A program made the position numbers and the translations under genes. Below the pieces are notes generated by a model. That model searched no databases and was not told the origin of the DNA. It was given only the letters and a program-made list of their open reading frames with translations. This document shows positions 44,937-54,989 of a stretch of 64,000 nt of DNA, one piece after another (position 1 is the stretch's first letter; every line of letters begins with the position of its first letter). This stretch comes from Epiperipatus broadwayi (lineage: Eukaryota > Onychophora > Udeonychophora > Euonychophora > Peripatidae), in contig JAQFVV010000230.1 in assembly GCA_028023455.1 (NCBI GenBank), forward strand, positions 622,001 through 686,000, written 5' to 3'.

Positions 44937-45390
44937 GTCTAGAGTAATATCAAAGAAAGAATTATAGAATAAAATTATGCAAAAACTGAATGTTGAAGAA
45001 TAAACTGATGATAAGCCACATATACATAAAACAGAAAATATAATATCGTAAAAGACCAATATGGAAGTTAACAATGAAGGAGTACTGACATAACTGGATG
45101 AAAAACAACTAGGAAAAAGTCCAAAAACTTGGAAGACCATAAATTGTCTTGCCAATGATTCAAAATTCAAATTCAGTTTTGGATGAATTTGACTTTTTTT
45201 TAGATTATAGGCAGATTTAGGATTTTTTTCAATTTTTTGCCCACAGACAACTACAACTAATCCAATCATAGGTTTATCTGAATTTGGCAGATGAAGCTTT
45301 ATGCAGTGGCTGCATAAAAATATGTAATACATTATGGTCTTGAATGTTAATTGAGAGTTTTTATATTTCTATAGGTATGCAAATTACCTG

Positions 45391-45500
45391 TGCAATTTGG
45401 TGTAATGGTAGAATAGCAGACTATAAAACTTATGTGTTATGGATCACATTCAGTTTTGTCACTTCTAGCTCTCAAATTTCTTAAGATCTTCTGAGAAATA
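45391..45500 (+). repeat. SINE family B, copy 5
   Basis: 'tgcaatttggtgtaatggta', 'gaatagcagact', 'gttatggatcacattcag', 'tttgtcacttctagctctca', ending 'gagaaataaatga'. A good match to the family consensus throughout. Confidence 0.8.
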
Positions 45501-45532
45501 AATGATAGAGCAACATTAAGATTGTCTTATAC

Positions 45533-45646
45533 AGTTTACGCAGTAGTAGAGAGGTAGATTTGCAAGGTAAAGATTTCTGAATCAAAGCTCAACTCGTTAT
45601 TTTCATGTTTGAATTCCTCTCAACCTTCTAAAAACAAATCATTCAA
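45533..45646 (+). repeat. Possible SINE family B copy, diverged
   Basis: 'gtagtagagaggtagatttg' resembles the tRNA-like head and 'catgtttgaattcctctcaa' the box-B region. The 3' terminal 'caataaact' is lost ('caaatcattcaattc'). Assignment is tentative. Confidence 0.45.
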
Positions 45647-45684
45647 TTCTTTTTTTTTCTCACCACATTTACGCCATCTAGGAT

Positions 45685-46065
45685 ACGTTTTAGTAATCAA
45701 CACATGCCAGATTGTCTTAATAAATTTTTATCAAGTATTCTCCTATCCAAAAGTCCCAGATTAGTTTCTAGCTTATGGCTTTCATGAACGAGGAGCTTTA
45801 GATCTTGGAGTAATGCACCTGAATCTTTTGGATCTAATCAAACTTCCTCTAGTAGATATCTTTTACTTTTTTGTTTTGCTATCAAGTTATGAACCCAAAT
45901 CTAAATACATGTTAATATTTTCAATTTAAGCTAATATGCTTACATAATTATATAAATTTGAAAGCAGTTCAGTACCTTCATATTATGGTGTTTTTTTAAC
46001 AACTGTAGATCTGTAATCTCTGACTGGTTGGTATAAAATCATGTGATGTTTTGAGATACTGCTTA
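45685..46065 (-). mobile_element. Family D element, diverged
   Basis: An inverted D arm ('tagtaatcaacacatgccag'), then 'gattagtttctagcttatgg' + 'ctttcatgaa' (the D core on the minus strand), internal region ('acccaaatctaaatacatgt', 'agcagttcagtacc') and a tail-like 'aatcatgtgatgttttgag'. Many substitutions. No target duplication was resolved. Confidence 0.7.
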
Positions 46066-46790
46066 CTAAAAATTCTCGATGATAATGCAAAAATAAAGTT
46101 GGACAGAATATCTTCAATATATATGTAATTGCATTTCAGAAGATAATGATGGGTTATTATATCTTTCAAAAGAAAATTTTATTACAAACCATAAGAATCA
46201 TTTACAAAAAGAAGGGCATTTACATATCAATCTCAAAGGAGACCAGTCAACAAAATCAGAGATTACGCTTGTATATATAAACAATTAATTTCATATCAAT
46301 TACAGTAAGACATTAGTTATCACCAGAAATTGAAGACATATAACTTCCCATTCCAGAAATCATAGTAGTGGCCCATTTACATTAATCTGATCATATATAT
46401 CACATATATAATGGTGTTAGTCAATTCAAACACATAAGTTTGTTTAATTTACGAACATGTAGACAATGATTAAAACCATATTTGCCATTTAGTCTATAGA
46501 GCTTTATCTTACCAAGTGAAGAGCACTTCCAATGTTTCTGTGTGTATTAATTTAACATTTAAATATCGAGAGATTAGTCTTTATGAACCATATATGAAAG
46601 CCATACACTTTACTTATAGATCATGAGGTTAAAATCCAATATACGGATAACATTGATAAAAATTACTTAAAAGCAGGTTTTCATAGAATACCTAAGACTG
46701 AAAATTATACGAAATATATCATAGATTCTTTACAGTAAACAAATCGGCTATCATATTGCATAATATTTATCTTGATAATACTAATAAATC
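46065..46790. other. AT-rich DNA, nothing identified
   Basis: No open frame above the reporting size and no family of this window. 46280-46700 contains several short semi-palindromic AT words but no clear inverted arms. Confidence 0.45.
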
Positions 46791-46794
46791 ATGT

Positions 46795-46845
46795 TTGGTC
46801 TTGTGGTCTTGAATTTATCTTTCTACCACTGCATTAAGTCACACA
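46795..46845 (-). repeat. SINE family B fragment
   Basis: The minus strand reads 'gacttaatgcagtggtagaa' followed by 'gataaattcaagaccac', i.e. the tRNA-like head and first body block. The remainder is absent or unrecognisable. Confidence 0.5.
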
Positions 46846-46849
46846 GGCT

Positions 46850-47480
46850 TTATAATTGCATAATAAAACTCGATCAATTTGCTGTTTGCATTTACTTGCT
46901 ATTCTTTATTTAAACATTCTCGAGTATTTTATATAAATCTTCACCATAAATTTTAATTAACTCTGATGTTTATAACTTCATCGCACACTTAAGTGAAGTC
47001 TTTATATCAGATACGTAGCTTGAAATGTGTTCTGGTTGATTGCTATGGAACAAATTGGCAGAATTCAACTTTTAAATTACATTAAAAAATATTCAATGGT
47101 TATTTATTAATTTTAAAAAAAGGAAAAAAAGATTTATGTCCTTTTTTTTGGTAGGAGCCATCACCTACATATCTTCTCACACTTGAAAAAACACTTCAGA
47201 CAAAACAAATTAATTAAAGAGATAACAGAACTTATTTGAACTGATTCTGTTGCACTTTTCACTTCACAGAATACAGATAAAATTTATGAATGTAATCGTA
47301 ACTAATATGGCTCAACTTGAAACACTAAACATATTATTTATGATATTTTTCTTCTTAAAAAAAAAGTTGTGACTTCTTTAAATTTATATGGTAATATTTT
47401 ATATTTTTATATAGTCACTTACGTATGTGTGTGTGAATCTTACTTAGTCTAGTTACATGTTAGTTATGGTAAATGAGATT
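46850..47480. other. AT-rich DNA, nothing identified
   Basis: No gene, SINE or foldback arms could be supported. Confidence 0.45.
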
Positions 47481-47500
47481 GAAAAAATAAAGAGGGTCAA

Positions 47501-47594
47501 GCGTTGGTAGTCAAATGGTCAGCACGGCTGCATTACAAGCAGTTGTCCCTGGTTAGCGGGTTCGCTTCCCGGCCGATTCTATGACACATGGAAT
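47501..47594 (+). mobile_element. tRNA-derived SINE (family A), copy 3, target duplication
   Basis: Head 'gcgttggtagtcaaatggtc', a 5-bp anticodon-like stem gctgc/gcagt with loop 'attacaa', an extra 'ccctggttagc' segment, a strong box-B-like 'gggttcgcttcccgg' and the shared tail 'ttctatgacacatgg' with A-rich end. The duplication 'aaaaataaagagg' flanks it (47483-47495 and 47595-47607), leaving only five bases ('gtcaa') before the tRNA-like start. The head is closest to tRNA-Gly although the anticodon position now reads TAC. Confidence 0.9.
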
Positions 47595-47753
47595 AAAAAT
47601 AAAGAGGAACTACGGATAGCTCATAATTTTTTTTTGTTGTGAAAATTTATCACACTAAAAAAAACGTAAATCAACTTTTAATACTATTAAAAATTAAAAA
47701 ATTTTCATTATTTAAGTTATATAAATTTTCACTAATTAATTGTTTCGCGTGGT

Positions 47754-47872
47754 TTGGCGTAGCAGTTGGTAGCAGATTCTGGAATTTACGGTCACGGTTC
47801 GCGCCGAGTTCTTTTATTTCCAGCGCTCGCACTTTTTATGGACTCTCGACCATTAAAACTATTCGATTTATT
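47754..47872 (+). repeat. SINE family B, copy 6 (less AT-rich)
   Basis: 'ggcgtagcagttggtagcag', 'ttctggaatttacggtcacg', 'ttatttccagcgctcgcact' and 'tggactctcgaccattaaaa' align block by block with family B. Unusually many CpG sites remain, suggesting a younger copy or a distinct subfamily. The 82-codon frame at 47639-47887 crosses it and is not a gene. Confidence 0.75.
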
Positions 47873-48669
47873 TACTTCATTTATTAATCGATGATAATTA
47901 ATAATTTTTGAATAACCCAACTGTGAGCAGACATTTCCACTGCAGCGAAGGAAAAGGCAGTATTCGCTAGATTTGTCAATTGAGAGATGAAAAAAAATTG
48001 AGCAGTTTTTTTTTTTTTTCTACGTAAGCATAGTTAGATATCTTTTATGGCCCAATATTGGATGATTAATTACTTAAGAATTCTAAGCTTAACTGAAACA
48101 TTCAAGTTCTATGTGGCTTAGATTCAATCCCAGATTGTGGCTTGGAAGCTGGATGAGCTGCTCATTATTAGACTTAACGATGGAGATTGGTTTAGCATAT
48201 TTTTTTTTTTGAAAATAAATTAGGTTATTTTTTTCTGTGCTAATCTATATCACATGTACGAGCATGCATGTCCATTTGCGGAACAATGTAAAGTTATTGT
48301 AATTACTATTACTAGTAGCAATAACAGTAATAGTAGTCATATGATTAGTTGTTCAGTTGGGATGCTCACATGGAAGTTCGAATACAATAGCTCTTTTCAT
48401 TTAACCAATAAGATTTGTTTTTACTTCTCTCAGTTGATAATCAATCCAGGGTTCTTTAACTCTGAAGTGTCCACTCTAATGGATGGGGCCATGTAATATT
48501 AGAGCATTAAAGTAGCAGGTCAATATATTACTGTATCATCACATATGATTGGACTATGTCCGCAATGAGTGCTACTGTCTCCTAGTTGGTCATCCTTTTT
48601 TTTTCATTTTCAATCTTTATATATTTTTCTAATAAATTTGATGGACTTAATAAAATGATTTTCCTTTAT

Positions 48670-48790
48670 TGTTTGTTGCATTGCCAGAGGGATACACTTG
48701 GACCATGCAATCTGTAGATCAGGTCCAATTCTGTCTCTTCTAATGCTTAAACTTTTTAGGAATACCTGAGCAATAAACTATTCAATTTTA
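48670..48790 (+). repeat. SINE family B, copy 7
   Basis: 'gttgcattgccagagggata', 'caatctgtagatcaggtcca', 'ctgtctcttctaatgctt' and the ending 'tacctgagcaataaactatt'. Full-length and well aligned. Confidence 0.8.
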
Positions 48791-48971
48791 TTTTATAATA
48801 AGGTTAAAATAAAACTATTTCGACCAGGTCATTTGTGTTTCAAAAAAAATATTTAAGCTTAATAAGACCCGTTGACCCCTCATGATATTCTCCAAAATTT
48901 TCATCATGATATTATGATTTATACAAAAATGGCTAAAATAAAGTTTCTCATTAAACACACGATTATCTGTT

Positions 48972-49283
48972 GTATATAGCATTCCATGCTCTCAGGCCAT
49001 GCAGTGCACATACTATGGGGAAACTAAGGCCACTGTCAATAATAGAACTGCTCAGCACATGTATACTTACAGAAAAATGCAAAAGAACAACAACATTTCA
49101 ATATTTCACAAACATGAGAAGCAGGCTGGTCATGGGTTCAAACCATCCAACCCCAAAATTGTGTGCACTGAAACTAACAACTTCAAAAGGAAGATAAAAA
49201 AAGTGTATTTTATCATCAATGACAATAACACAATTAATAGATGTGACACATGCTTCACTATCTTCAGAAAATGGACAAGCTGA
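48972..49283 (+). pseudogene. Penelope-like element GIY-YIG endonuclease remnant
   Basis: One frame stays open for about 104 codons to a stop at 49281. It begins 'VYSIPCSQA', in the position of the GIY half of the motif, and has 'CTYYGETKATVNNR' for the YIG half. 'AQH' and 'HEKQAGHGF' follow, then 'TNNFKRKIKKVYFI' and 'NNTINRCDTCF'. Block order and spacing match the C-terminal GIY-YIG domain of metazoan Penelope-like retroelements (typically Y.I.C...YIG.T.R....R..EH, then H...GH, then E...F..R..E...I, then IN.D.G). No upstream reverse transcriptase is recognisable, so this is a 5'-truncated copy; the intact domain frame suggests modest age. The alternative, a cellular GIY-YIG gene, is unlikely given the pattern. 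Confidence 0.8.
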
Positions 49284-49284
49284 T

Positions 49285-50655
49285 TAATTTACATATACAT
49301 TTGCATATATTACCATTTATTAATATTACAACAACTATTATTATTTTGGCTATGATTATGAGGGATAATACCTCGAAAGCGTTTGATTGCTAGCCATTAA
49401 CAGCTTCTTCACCCAGCGTTTTAAAGCGCTTGTATATACTGTTATTTTAAAGAAAACTTGACAAATTATTTTTTTACCTATGAATTTTTCATTGTTATTC
49501 TAAATGTACATTTTTAAGTACAAAAAAAAAAATATTCATATTTCAAATTTTGGACTGTTTTAAGATGACAAAAATGTATAAATAACACTACTTAAATACA
49601 ATCTTATGAATTATAAAAAAAGATTTTAAATCAATGTAGCCTTTATATTAATGTGTGGTTGTGAAACAGGGAGATTGTATCATAGCAGTAATTATCAATT
49701 ATTACAGTAGTAAATTTTGACATAAAACAATATTTATTACTTTTTGCTAAGCCAGGATTTCAATACAGTGTACCTTTGTCAAAGCACAACTTTATACTCA
49801 TAGAATTTATTTTCTTAAATATTATCTTTGGTACATATATATATAATTATAATTGCCAACAGCACAGCCCTCATGCTTAAACAAACCAATAGAAAATTAG
49901 TAATCCATTGTCAAGGTAACACCACAATTAGTTAGTAAATGGATGCCTAATTGTAATATTGCTTTGACAAAAGATTGCTAATATTCTATATTGGTGGAAA
50001 GGATGCACTGATGTAATTTATATATATTCAATAATGACATCTATTAAAAAATTATATAATTTATAATATATGAAAAATTATTAATTTATAATATATATAT
50101 AGAAAGAGAGAGATGGAGAAAAAAGTGAGCATTCACATTCTGCCTTATCATATCTGAAAATAAAAATTGGCAATGTGTTGGTTTTTTTTTTTTTTTTGCT
50201 TTAAACTTAAAGATATGTCAATAATGTTTAATGTGCACTGGTGAGTTATCAGTCCCTGTCCATTTACAATGGGAACAATCATATGATATTGATATCAATA
50301 ACAAATAGAATGAACATATTTCTTCACAGAAAAATAAAATTCTTTTTTTCAATTAATAAAAAAAACTCTTAAAAAATTATAAAAGATCTAGAAAATGACC
50401 ACATGTGAGATAGATGCTTGAAAGTTTGAAATATTAGTTTTGCTTTAAAAAAAGCCTTTTTGACAGAAAATAATTTTCAAAATAAGTCACTGAAACATTT
50501 TATTGTACAATGAATGAAATTAAACACACACAATAACAACATTTTCTGATATTGTCAAGTCACTATTATTTCTGGGTGATCTATCTACTTATAAAGTTTT
50601 TATATAGTATTAAAGGGAATGTTTTCTAATGCCATCTAATAAAAATAATTAATCT
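49285..50655. other. AT-rich DNA; possible 3' flank of the Penelope-like copy
   Basis: 49365-49435 is less AT-rich ('acctcgaaagcgtttgattg', 'gcttcttcacccagcgtttt') and directly follows the endonuclease remnant, so it may be its 3' untranslated region. 49640-49700 has a faint 'LMCGCETGRL' reading reminiscent of a reverse-transcriptase C-terminus, too short to call. Otherwise nothing. Confidence 0.4.
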
Positions 50656-50662
50656 AATGGCT

Positions 50663-50865
50663 TTTGAGCACTGGAAGTGACAGCATTGTGCCATGATCCT
50701 TTAACTTGAGTTAACTGCCCCAAATAATAGAGAGAAAAAATGGTTCATTCTTCCAAGTTGATAAGAAGTTTGGGTATTAGAAAAGATGAAGTTGGAGCCA
50801 TGATCCATAGATTTGAATTCAAGAATCCACCACTCTTCCATTGCACTAACTATGCAAATTGCTAA
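50663..50865 (-). repeat. SINE family B, two truncated minus-strand pieces
   Basis: 50663-50722 has 'ttttgagcactggaagtgac' and 'gccatgatcctttaac'. 50785-50865 has 'ggagccatgatccatagatt' and 'ccactcttccattgcactaa'. They are separated by about 60 bp of other sequence: either one interrupted copy or two. Confidence 0.65.
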
Positions 50866-50896
50866 AATGATAAAAAGAAAAAGAGTAAATTAAAAA

Positions 50897-51292
50897 ATGC
50901 TAGCAAATTGGCGAAGAAAAAAGATACAGATCATATCTATAAGAATTGTTAGAAATACAAGGTTGCAAAATAGAACTCTGAGTGATGATAAAAAGTATTC
51001 TAATGAAGAAATAGAGCAGAATTCTAATGAAGAGTTGAAAATACAGTATAGAGAAATGGAACAAAATTATGATACTGAAAAGGCCAATGCTTTTAATAAA
51101 GAAAATGACCCTGATGAAGATAAACGAAATTCTGTTGATGAAAGAAGTATTTCAGATGGTGAAAGTAAAGTGATGAAAACAATATTGGTACAGAAAGAAA
51201 AAGAAAAAAGAAAAGTATCATCAATCAATAAAAAAAAACTATATCTACACAAGACACTTTATGTTTACCAAACTTGCACATGCCAACTGTAA
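50897..51292 (+). CDS. Uncharacterised acidic, charged open frame (131 codons)
   Basis: An ATG-initiated frame rich in Glu, Asp, Lys, Asn and Ser, with segments such as 'DDKKYSNEEIEQNSNEELK', 'KENDPDEDKRNSVDERS' and 'QKEKEKRKVSSINKKK'. No hydrophobic core, membrane segment or known motif, so if translated it would be largely disordered. It begins about 30 bp after a SINE fragment and has no clear splice sites or promoter. A run this long without stops is uncommon in this AT-rich window, which favours a former or present coding exon, for example the acidic N-terminal part of a transposase or nuclear protein. A-rich purine bias could also produce it by chance. Confidence 0.3.
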   Translation: MLANWRRKKIQIISIRIVRNTRLQNRTLSDDKKYSNEEIEQNSNEELKIQYREMEQNYDTEKANAFNKENDPDEDKRNSVDERSISDGESKVMKTILVQKEKEKRKVSSINKKKLYLHKTLYVYQTCTCQL

Positions 51293-51437
51293 TGCAAAAT
51301 ATTAAAATTGTTTTTAGGTTTTCAACGAAAATGATTGTCACAAAATCTGCCAAAATGTTTTAAACTATCATGAATAGGAATTAAGCTTAAGTATTAAAGA
51401 AAAATTAGCAGAATAATATATGTATTTAAAAACAATA

Positions 51438-51706
51438 GTACTTTTCTCCATACTCCCCTTACAGACACTTCAGTGCAATTATATATATATAACTTTTCCT
51501 TTATTACAATTTTGACAGTCCTGTAGTCTTCATCAGATCTACAACATTTAAACATATAATCATATAACCATTATTTTATATATATTTTTTACATTATTAT
51601 TTCTAGACCTGATGAAGACTGCAGGATAATTGAAACTGTAATAAAGGAGGAGTTATATATATATAAATTGCATTGAAGTGCAAAAGAGGGAAGTATAGAG
51701 GAAAGT
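51438..51706. mobile_element. Foldback element K with hammerhead-like tract
   Basis: The left arm ('cacttcagtgcaattatata', 'cctttattacaattttgaca', 'gtagtcttcatcag') and right arm ('ctgatgaagactgcaggata', 'gaaactgtaataaagg', 'attgcattgaagtgc') are inverted over about 95 bp around an AT-rich centre. CTGATGA is at 51609-51615 and GAAAC at 51632-51636. Related to J in the core but different in the outer arms. Confidence 0.85.
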
Positions 51707-51709
51707 TGG

Positions 51710-52190
51710 ATATATATGAATATATGAAAAAATGCAAAGAAAGTGAAAAGGAGAAGATAAGAATAATACTTCTAAAAAAATAGTAGGTATAAATTTTATT
51801 ATTTAATTATTATAAATTAAATATTAATTATTTTAGAGAGCACATAAATAATTTTACAGTTATCAGTATGTAACGCTAAGAATATAAATCATTTACACAA
51901 CGTACGAGTAGGATAGATCACTAAGACAATTTACAAGCAGGATTCCCAAAGAATCATTTAAATAAACTTGTAAAAGAATATGGTGTACTTTTTTATTATA
52001 TCAATACCTAATACCTATATATAAATCAAGTATTGATACTTCGAAAAGGCTGAAACATTTAAATTTGCAACAATTGTTGTTTTAATATAAATCAAGCCAG
52101 CAGACAGTTTTAAATAGCAGGTTGGGTAAAATATTAAATATTTTAATCAAAATTGATATTTGTAAATGTAATCTGGCCTTATTTATATTA
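51710..52190. other. AT-rich DNA, nothing identified
   Basis: No feature was supported. The 68-codon frame at 52122-52328 runs into the duplicated segment described next. Confidence 0.4.
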
Positions 52191-52204
52191 ATAATCAAAT
52201 GTCG

Positions 52205-53520
52205 CTACAAATTTAAAAGTTTAAGCCTTTTGCAGTTCCACTGCTTGGTTTATTACTGTATAACAAAACGAAGGTCAGGTAAAGGTCATATACCTTTTAT
52301 CAGACAAAGTAGATTGACATTTTTATAACTAAAGGTATCTGTTATACTCAGTTTATTTAAATGATTCTTTGATGATCTTGCTTGGAAGTTATCTTATTTG
52401 AACTTGTTTGTTCTTTGCTAAGTCGTAAAATTATTTGTTTTCATTAAAATAATTAATACTTTATCTAAATTAATATTTAAAACCATAAAGTGTTTTAATA
52501 TATTATAAAAACAGAAACTGCTACAAAGTTTTCACCTTTTTTCAGTATCGATGCTTAATTTATTACTGTATAACAGAGGTGACCAGGAAGTCGATCGCAA
52601 GGTTTCTGAAAGTTGACCGTGAAGCTGACATGAACAATGACAAATTATAATGATAAATTCAGAGCTGATTTGAAATAAAAAAAAGTAAAAATTCAAAATT
52701 AATCTCATTTAAAAATAGTTAAATTTAAAATAACACCTGTTTTCGTCGATCTCAAAAATATACTCAGGTTGGAAGTAGCTGAAAAGAATTAAATTATTTT
52801 TGTGTAACACTAGAGCTAAAATTCTTAGAAATATTTAATTGCCATTTTCCTGAGAAGAAATCAAAATAACTTGTCCTGGAGAAACAAAGATTTTAATGAA
52901 CTGATTTTAAAACAAAGAAGTTGTGAACTTTTTAAAACACTTCATACAGTAATTTAATAATTGTAATTTAATAAATATTTTATAAAGTGACATGGACAAA
53001 TTGTAATACTAGAGGGAGCTGAGGTAATTTTTGATAGTAGTCATAGTAAAATGTCTTTGATAGTTCATATCTTATAAAAAAAATTCTTCAGTTTGTAAGT
53101 ATCTTCTAAAAACATTGCCAATATTTGTGAGTGCCTAAAAAACCTTTACAAAAAACATCAATTTGTAAGTACCATTCTAAAAAAAATCAGAATTTCGAAC
53201 CATTATTTTTTTCCATTTCTGGCAAAAATAACATTTTTTTTTTGGTTTCCAGTTCAAAGCACTGAAGAAAACATAGTCGCCCTTGGATACACTTTCACCA
53301 AAAAAAGTTGCTCCCAATGTCTAAAAGTTTGGCCATCTCCTGCTATATAACAAACTGAACATCAGCTAAAAATGGGCATTTTTACTGACAAATAGTTAGC
53401 CTTTATGGAATAAAAGGTGAATGTTATTTATAAGTTTATTTAAATGATTGGGGGTGTGTGTGTCTTGCTTAGGAATTGTTTTAGGAGTGTATTCAAATTT
53501 GTTTGTTCCATGAAATAAAT
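52205..53520. repeat. Duplicated segment, second copy interrupted by a hAT
   Basis: Copy one is 52205-52450. Copy two is 52520-52573 plus 53343-53520, interrupted by the hAT element. Shared order: 'tttattactgtataacaaa', 'agtttatttaaatgatt', 'gatcttgcttggaa'/'tgtcttgcttaggaa', 'aacttgtttgttc'/'aatttgtttgttcc'. The copies are in direct orientation. Whether this is a local duplication or two copies of a dispersed repeat cannot be told from this window. Confidence 0.65.
52574..53342. mobile_element. Non-autonomous hAT transposon, 8-bp target duplication
   Basis: The left end 'cagaggtgaccaggaagtcg' and, on the opposite strand, the right end 'caggagatggccaaactttt' fit the CAG-start hAT terminus, as do the 'gtcgatcgcaag' block and the inverse 'gaaagtgtatccaaggg'. 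Target duplications are 'ctgtataa' (52566-52573) and 'ctatataa' (53343-53350), 7 of 8. The pre-insertion site is reconstructed by the neighbouring duplicate at about 52255, which reads through without the element. Length 769 bp, with no transposase frame. Confidence 0.88.
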
Positions 53521-53667
53521 TTACAAGCCAAATGTATATGAAAGCACATATGAAAAGATGAAATGTTTAAAAATAGTAGTCCCTCCCCCAAAGAATCTCT
53601 TAAAAAAGATGATTTTAAAACTGTTATTTGAAGACTTTTTAAAATTATCTGTATTTTTTATCCATGT

Positions 53668-53782
53668 TAATGTGTGGTGGTAAAGTGGCAGGTTTTGGAG
53701 CTTAAAGTCCATGGATCACACCCAAATTCATTGCTTCTAATGCTCTAACATTTTACAAACTCTCGAGCAATAAAGTTATTGA
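53668..53782 (+). repeat. SINE family B, copy 8
   Basis: 'tgtgtggtggtaaagtggca', 'tttggagcttaaagtccatg', 'attgcttctaatgctctaac' and 'actctcgagcaataaagtta'. One of the best preserved copies. Confidence 0.85.
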
Positions 53783-54094
53783 ATGAAGTTGGCTTCACAT
53801 TATCTTGAATCAAAGTGCTGTTTGTGATTTGATTCATGACTAATTAAATAATCAGGTCATGATATAAGATTTAAGCATATGAACTTTTGATTACAGGCCT
53901 TTTTAATAAATTGTTTGTTTCCGTTAAAACAACTGGAAGCATAATTGCCAGAGAAGTGGCAGATTGAGACTTAAGTGCAATTCAGTTAGTTTGAATAAAA
54001 GTTCTTTTAGTTAAGGATTATAATCCTTAGCTTTGAGTCTATAAAATGAATAACTGAATGTCTTTTAACCTGAAAGATTGTAAGTAGTTTGAAT

Positions 54095-54205
54095 TCCAAT
54101 CGTCTAAAAATCTTAAATTTTGGAATCTCACATTCTGCTGCTGCACCATACTATCAGGAGCTATGAGTCCATCCTTCTACCATAGCACTAAATTACACTT
54201 CAGGT
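54095..54205 (-). repeat. Possible SINE family B, diverged
   Basis: The minus strand reads 'atttagtgctatggtagaag' and 'gatggactcatagctcctga', similar to the B head and first body block. The 3' half is not convincing. The similar-looking 54330-54420 was not assigned. Confidence 0.45.
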
Positions 54206-54553
54206 AAGAATTTTATGATCAGTCATGTAACTTTCTCTGTCAGTTACATCATATTATTTGAAATTTGAGCTCATAATATTAGACTTACGTATAAACTTCT
54301 GACACAGCTATTTATCTCTCTGACCAAGATGTGAAGTTATGAGTTTATAATTGGTAGCAAGACACTATAGCACTACATCAGTGCATGAGGTTTGAATTTA
54401 TGGGCACTAAAAAGCACTTTATCAAAGTCTGTTCAAATCCTCTTTAATTACAATTATTGTATTTTTTTTAAAGAGATGTTCAGTTTATTCGTTCATTTTT
54501 AACCAAAGTATATTTTAGGGCTCCCTTCCCCTGTTCTTTTAAATGCTCTGAAA

Positions 54554-54668
54554 AATTTGGTGCAATGGTATAGTGGCAAACTCTGGAGCATAAGTTCCAT
54601 GAATCATGGTGCAGCCCTGTCACTTTCAGGGTTCGGGCTTCCTATAAACTTTTGCATAATAAGTTATT
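54554..54668 (+). repeat. SINE family B, copy 9
   Basis: 'atttggtgcaatggtatagt', 'ggcaaactctggagcataag', 'ccatgaatcatggtgcagcc' and 'tgtcactttcagggttcggg', ending 'ttgcataataagttatttga'. Very close to the family consensus. Confidence 0.88.
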
Positions 54669-54867
54669 TGATTATTTATGGTAAGAAAAACAAATTATGA
54701 TCTTAGCAGTTCTTTTACAAAATTGTTTAATTGCATTAATCCAAAATGAGGTTCAGAAGAAACTCCATTATGCAGAATGGGTTTCTGTAAAGTGTCTCAA
54801 CTATAATTTGTATATTTAACAAGGCATGCATGAACTCATGATAATCAATCAGACTCACTTAACCCTG

Positions 54868-54985
54868 TGTAATTTTGTGCATTGGTAAAGCAGTTATATC
54901 TGAAGTGGGAGGTGCATAGTCCAATCCAGATGTTGTTCTCAGTGCTCAAATTTATATACACTCCCAAGTGATAAACTGGTTATTT
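54868..54985 (+). repeat. SINE family B, copy 10
   Basis: 'ttttgtgcattggtaaagca', 'gaagtgggaggtgcatagtc', 'gttctcagtgctcaaattta' and 'actcccaagtgataaactgg'. Full-length and moderately diverged. Confidence 0.75.
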
Positions 54986-54989
54986 TTTA

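Noticed and set aside
44799-45332. 177-codon minus-strand frame, the longest in the window
   Set aside because: It runs across the end of the hAT insertion at 44936, so it was assembled by chance from element and flank. No domain is recognised.
47639-47887. 82-codon plus-strand frame
   Set aside because: Its second half is a family B SINE; no recognisable protein.
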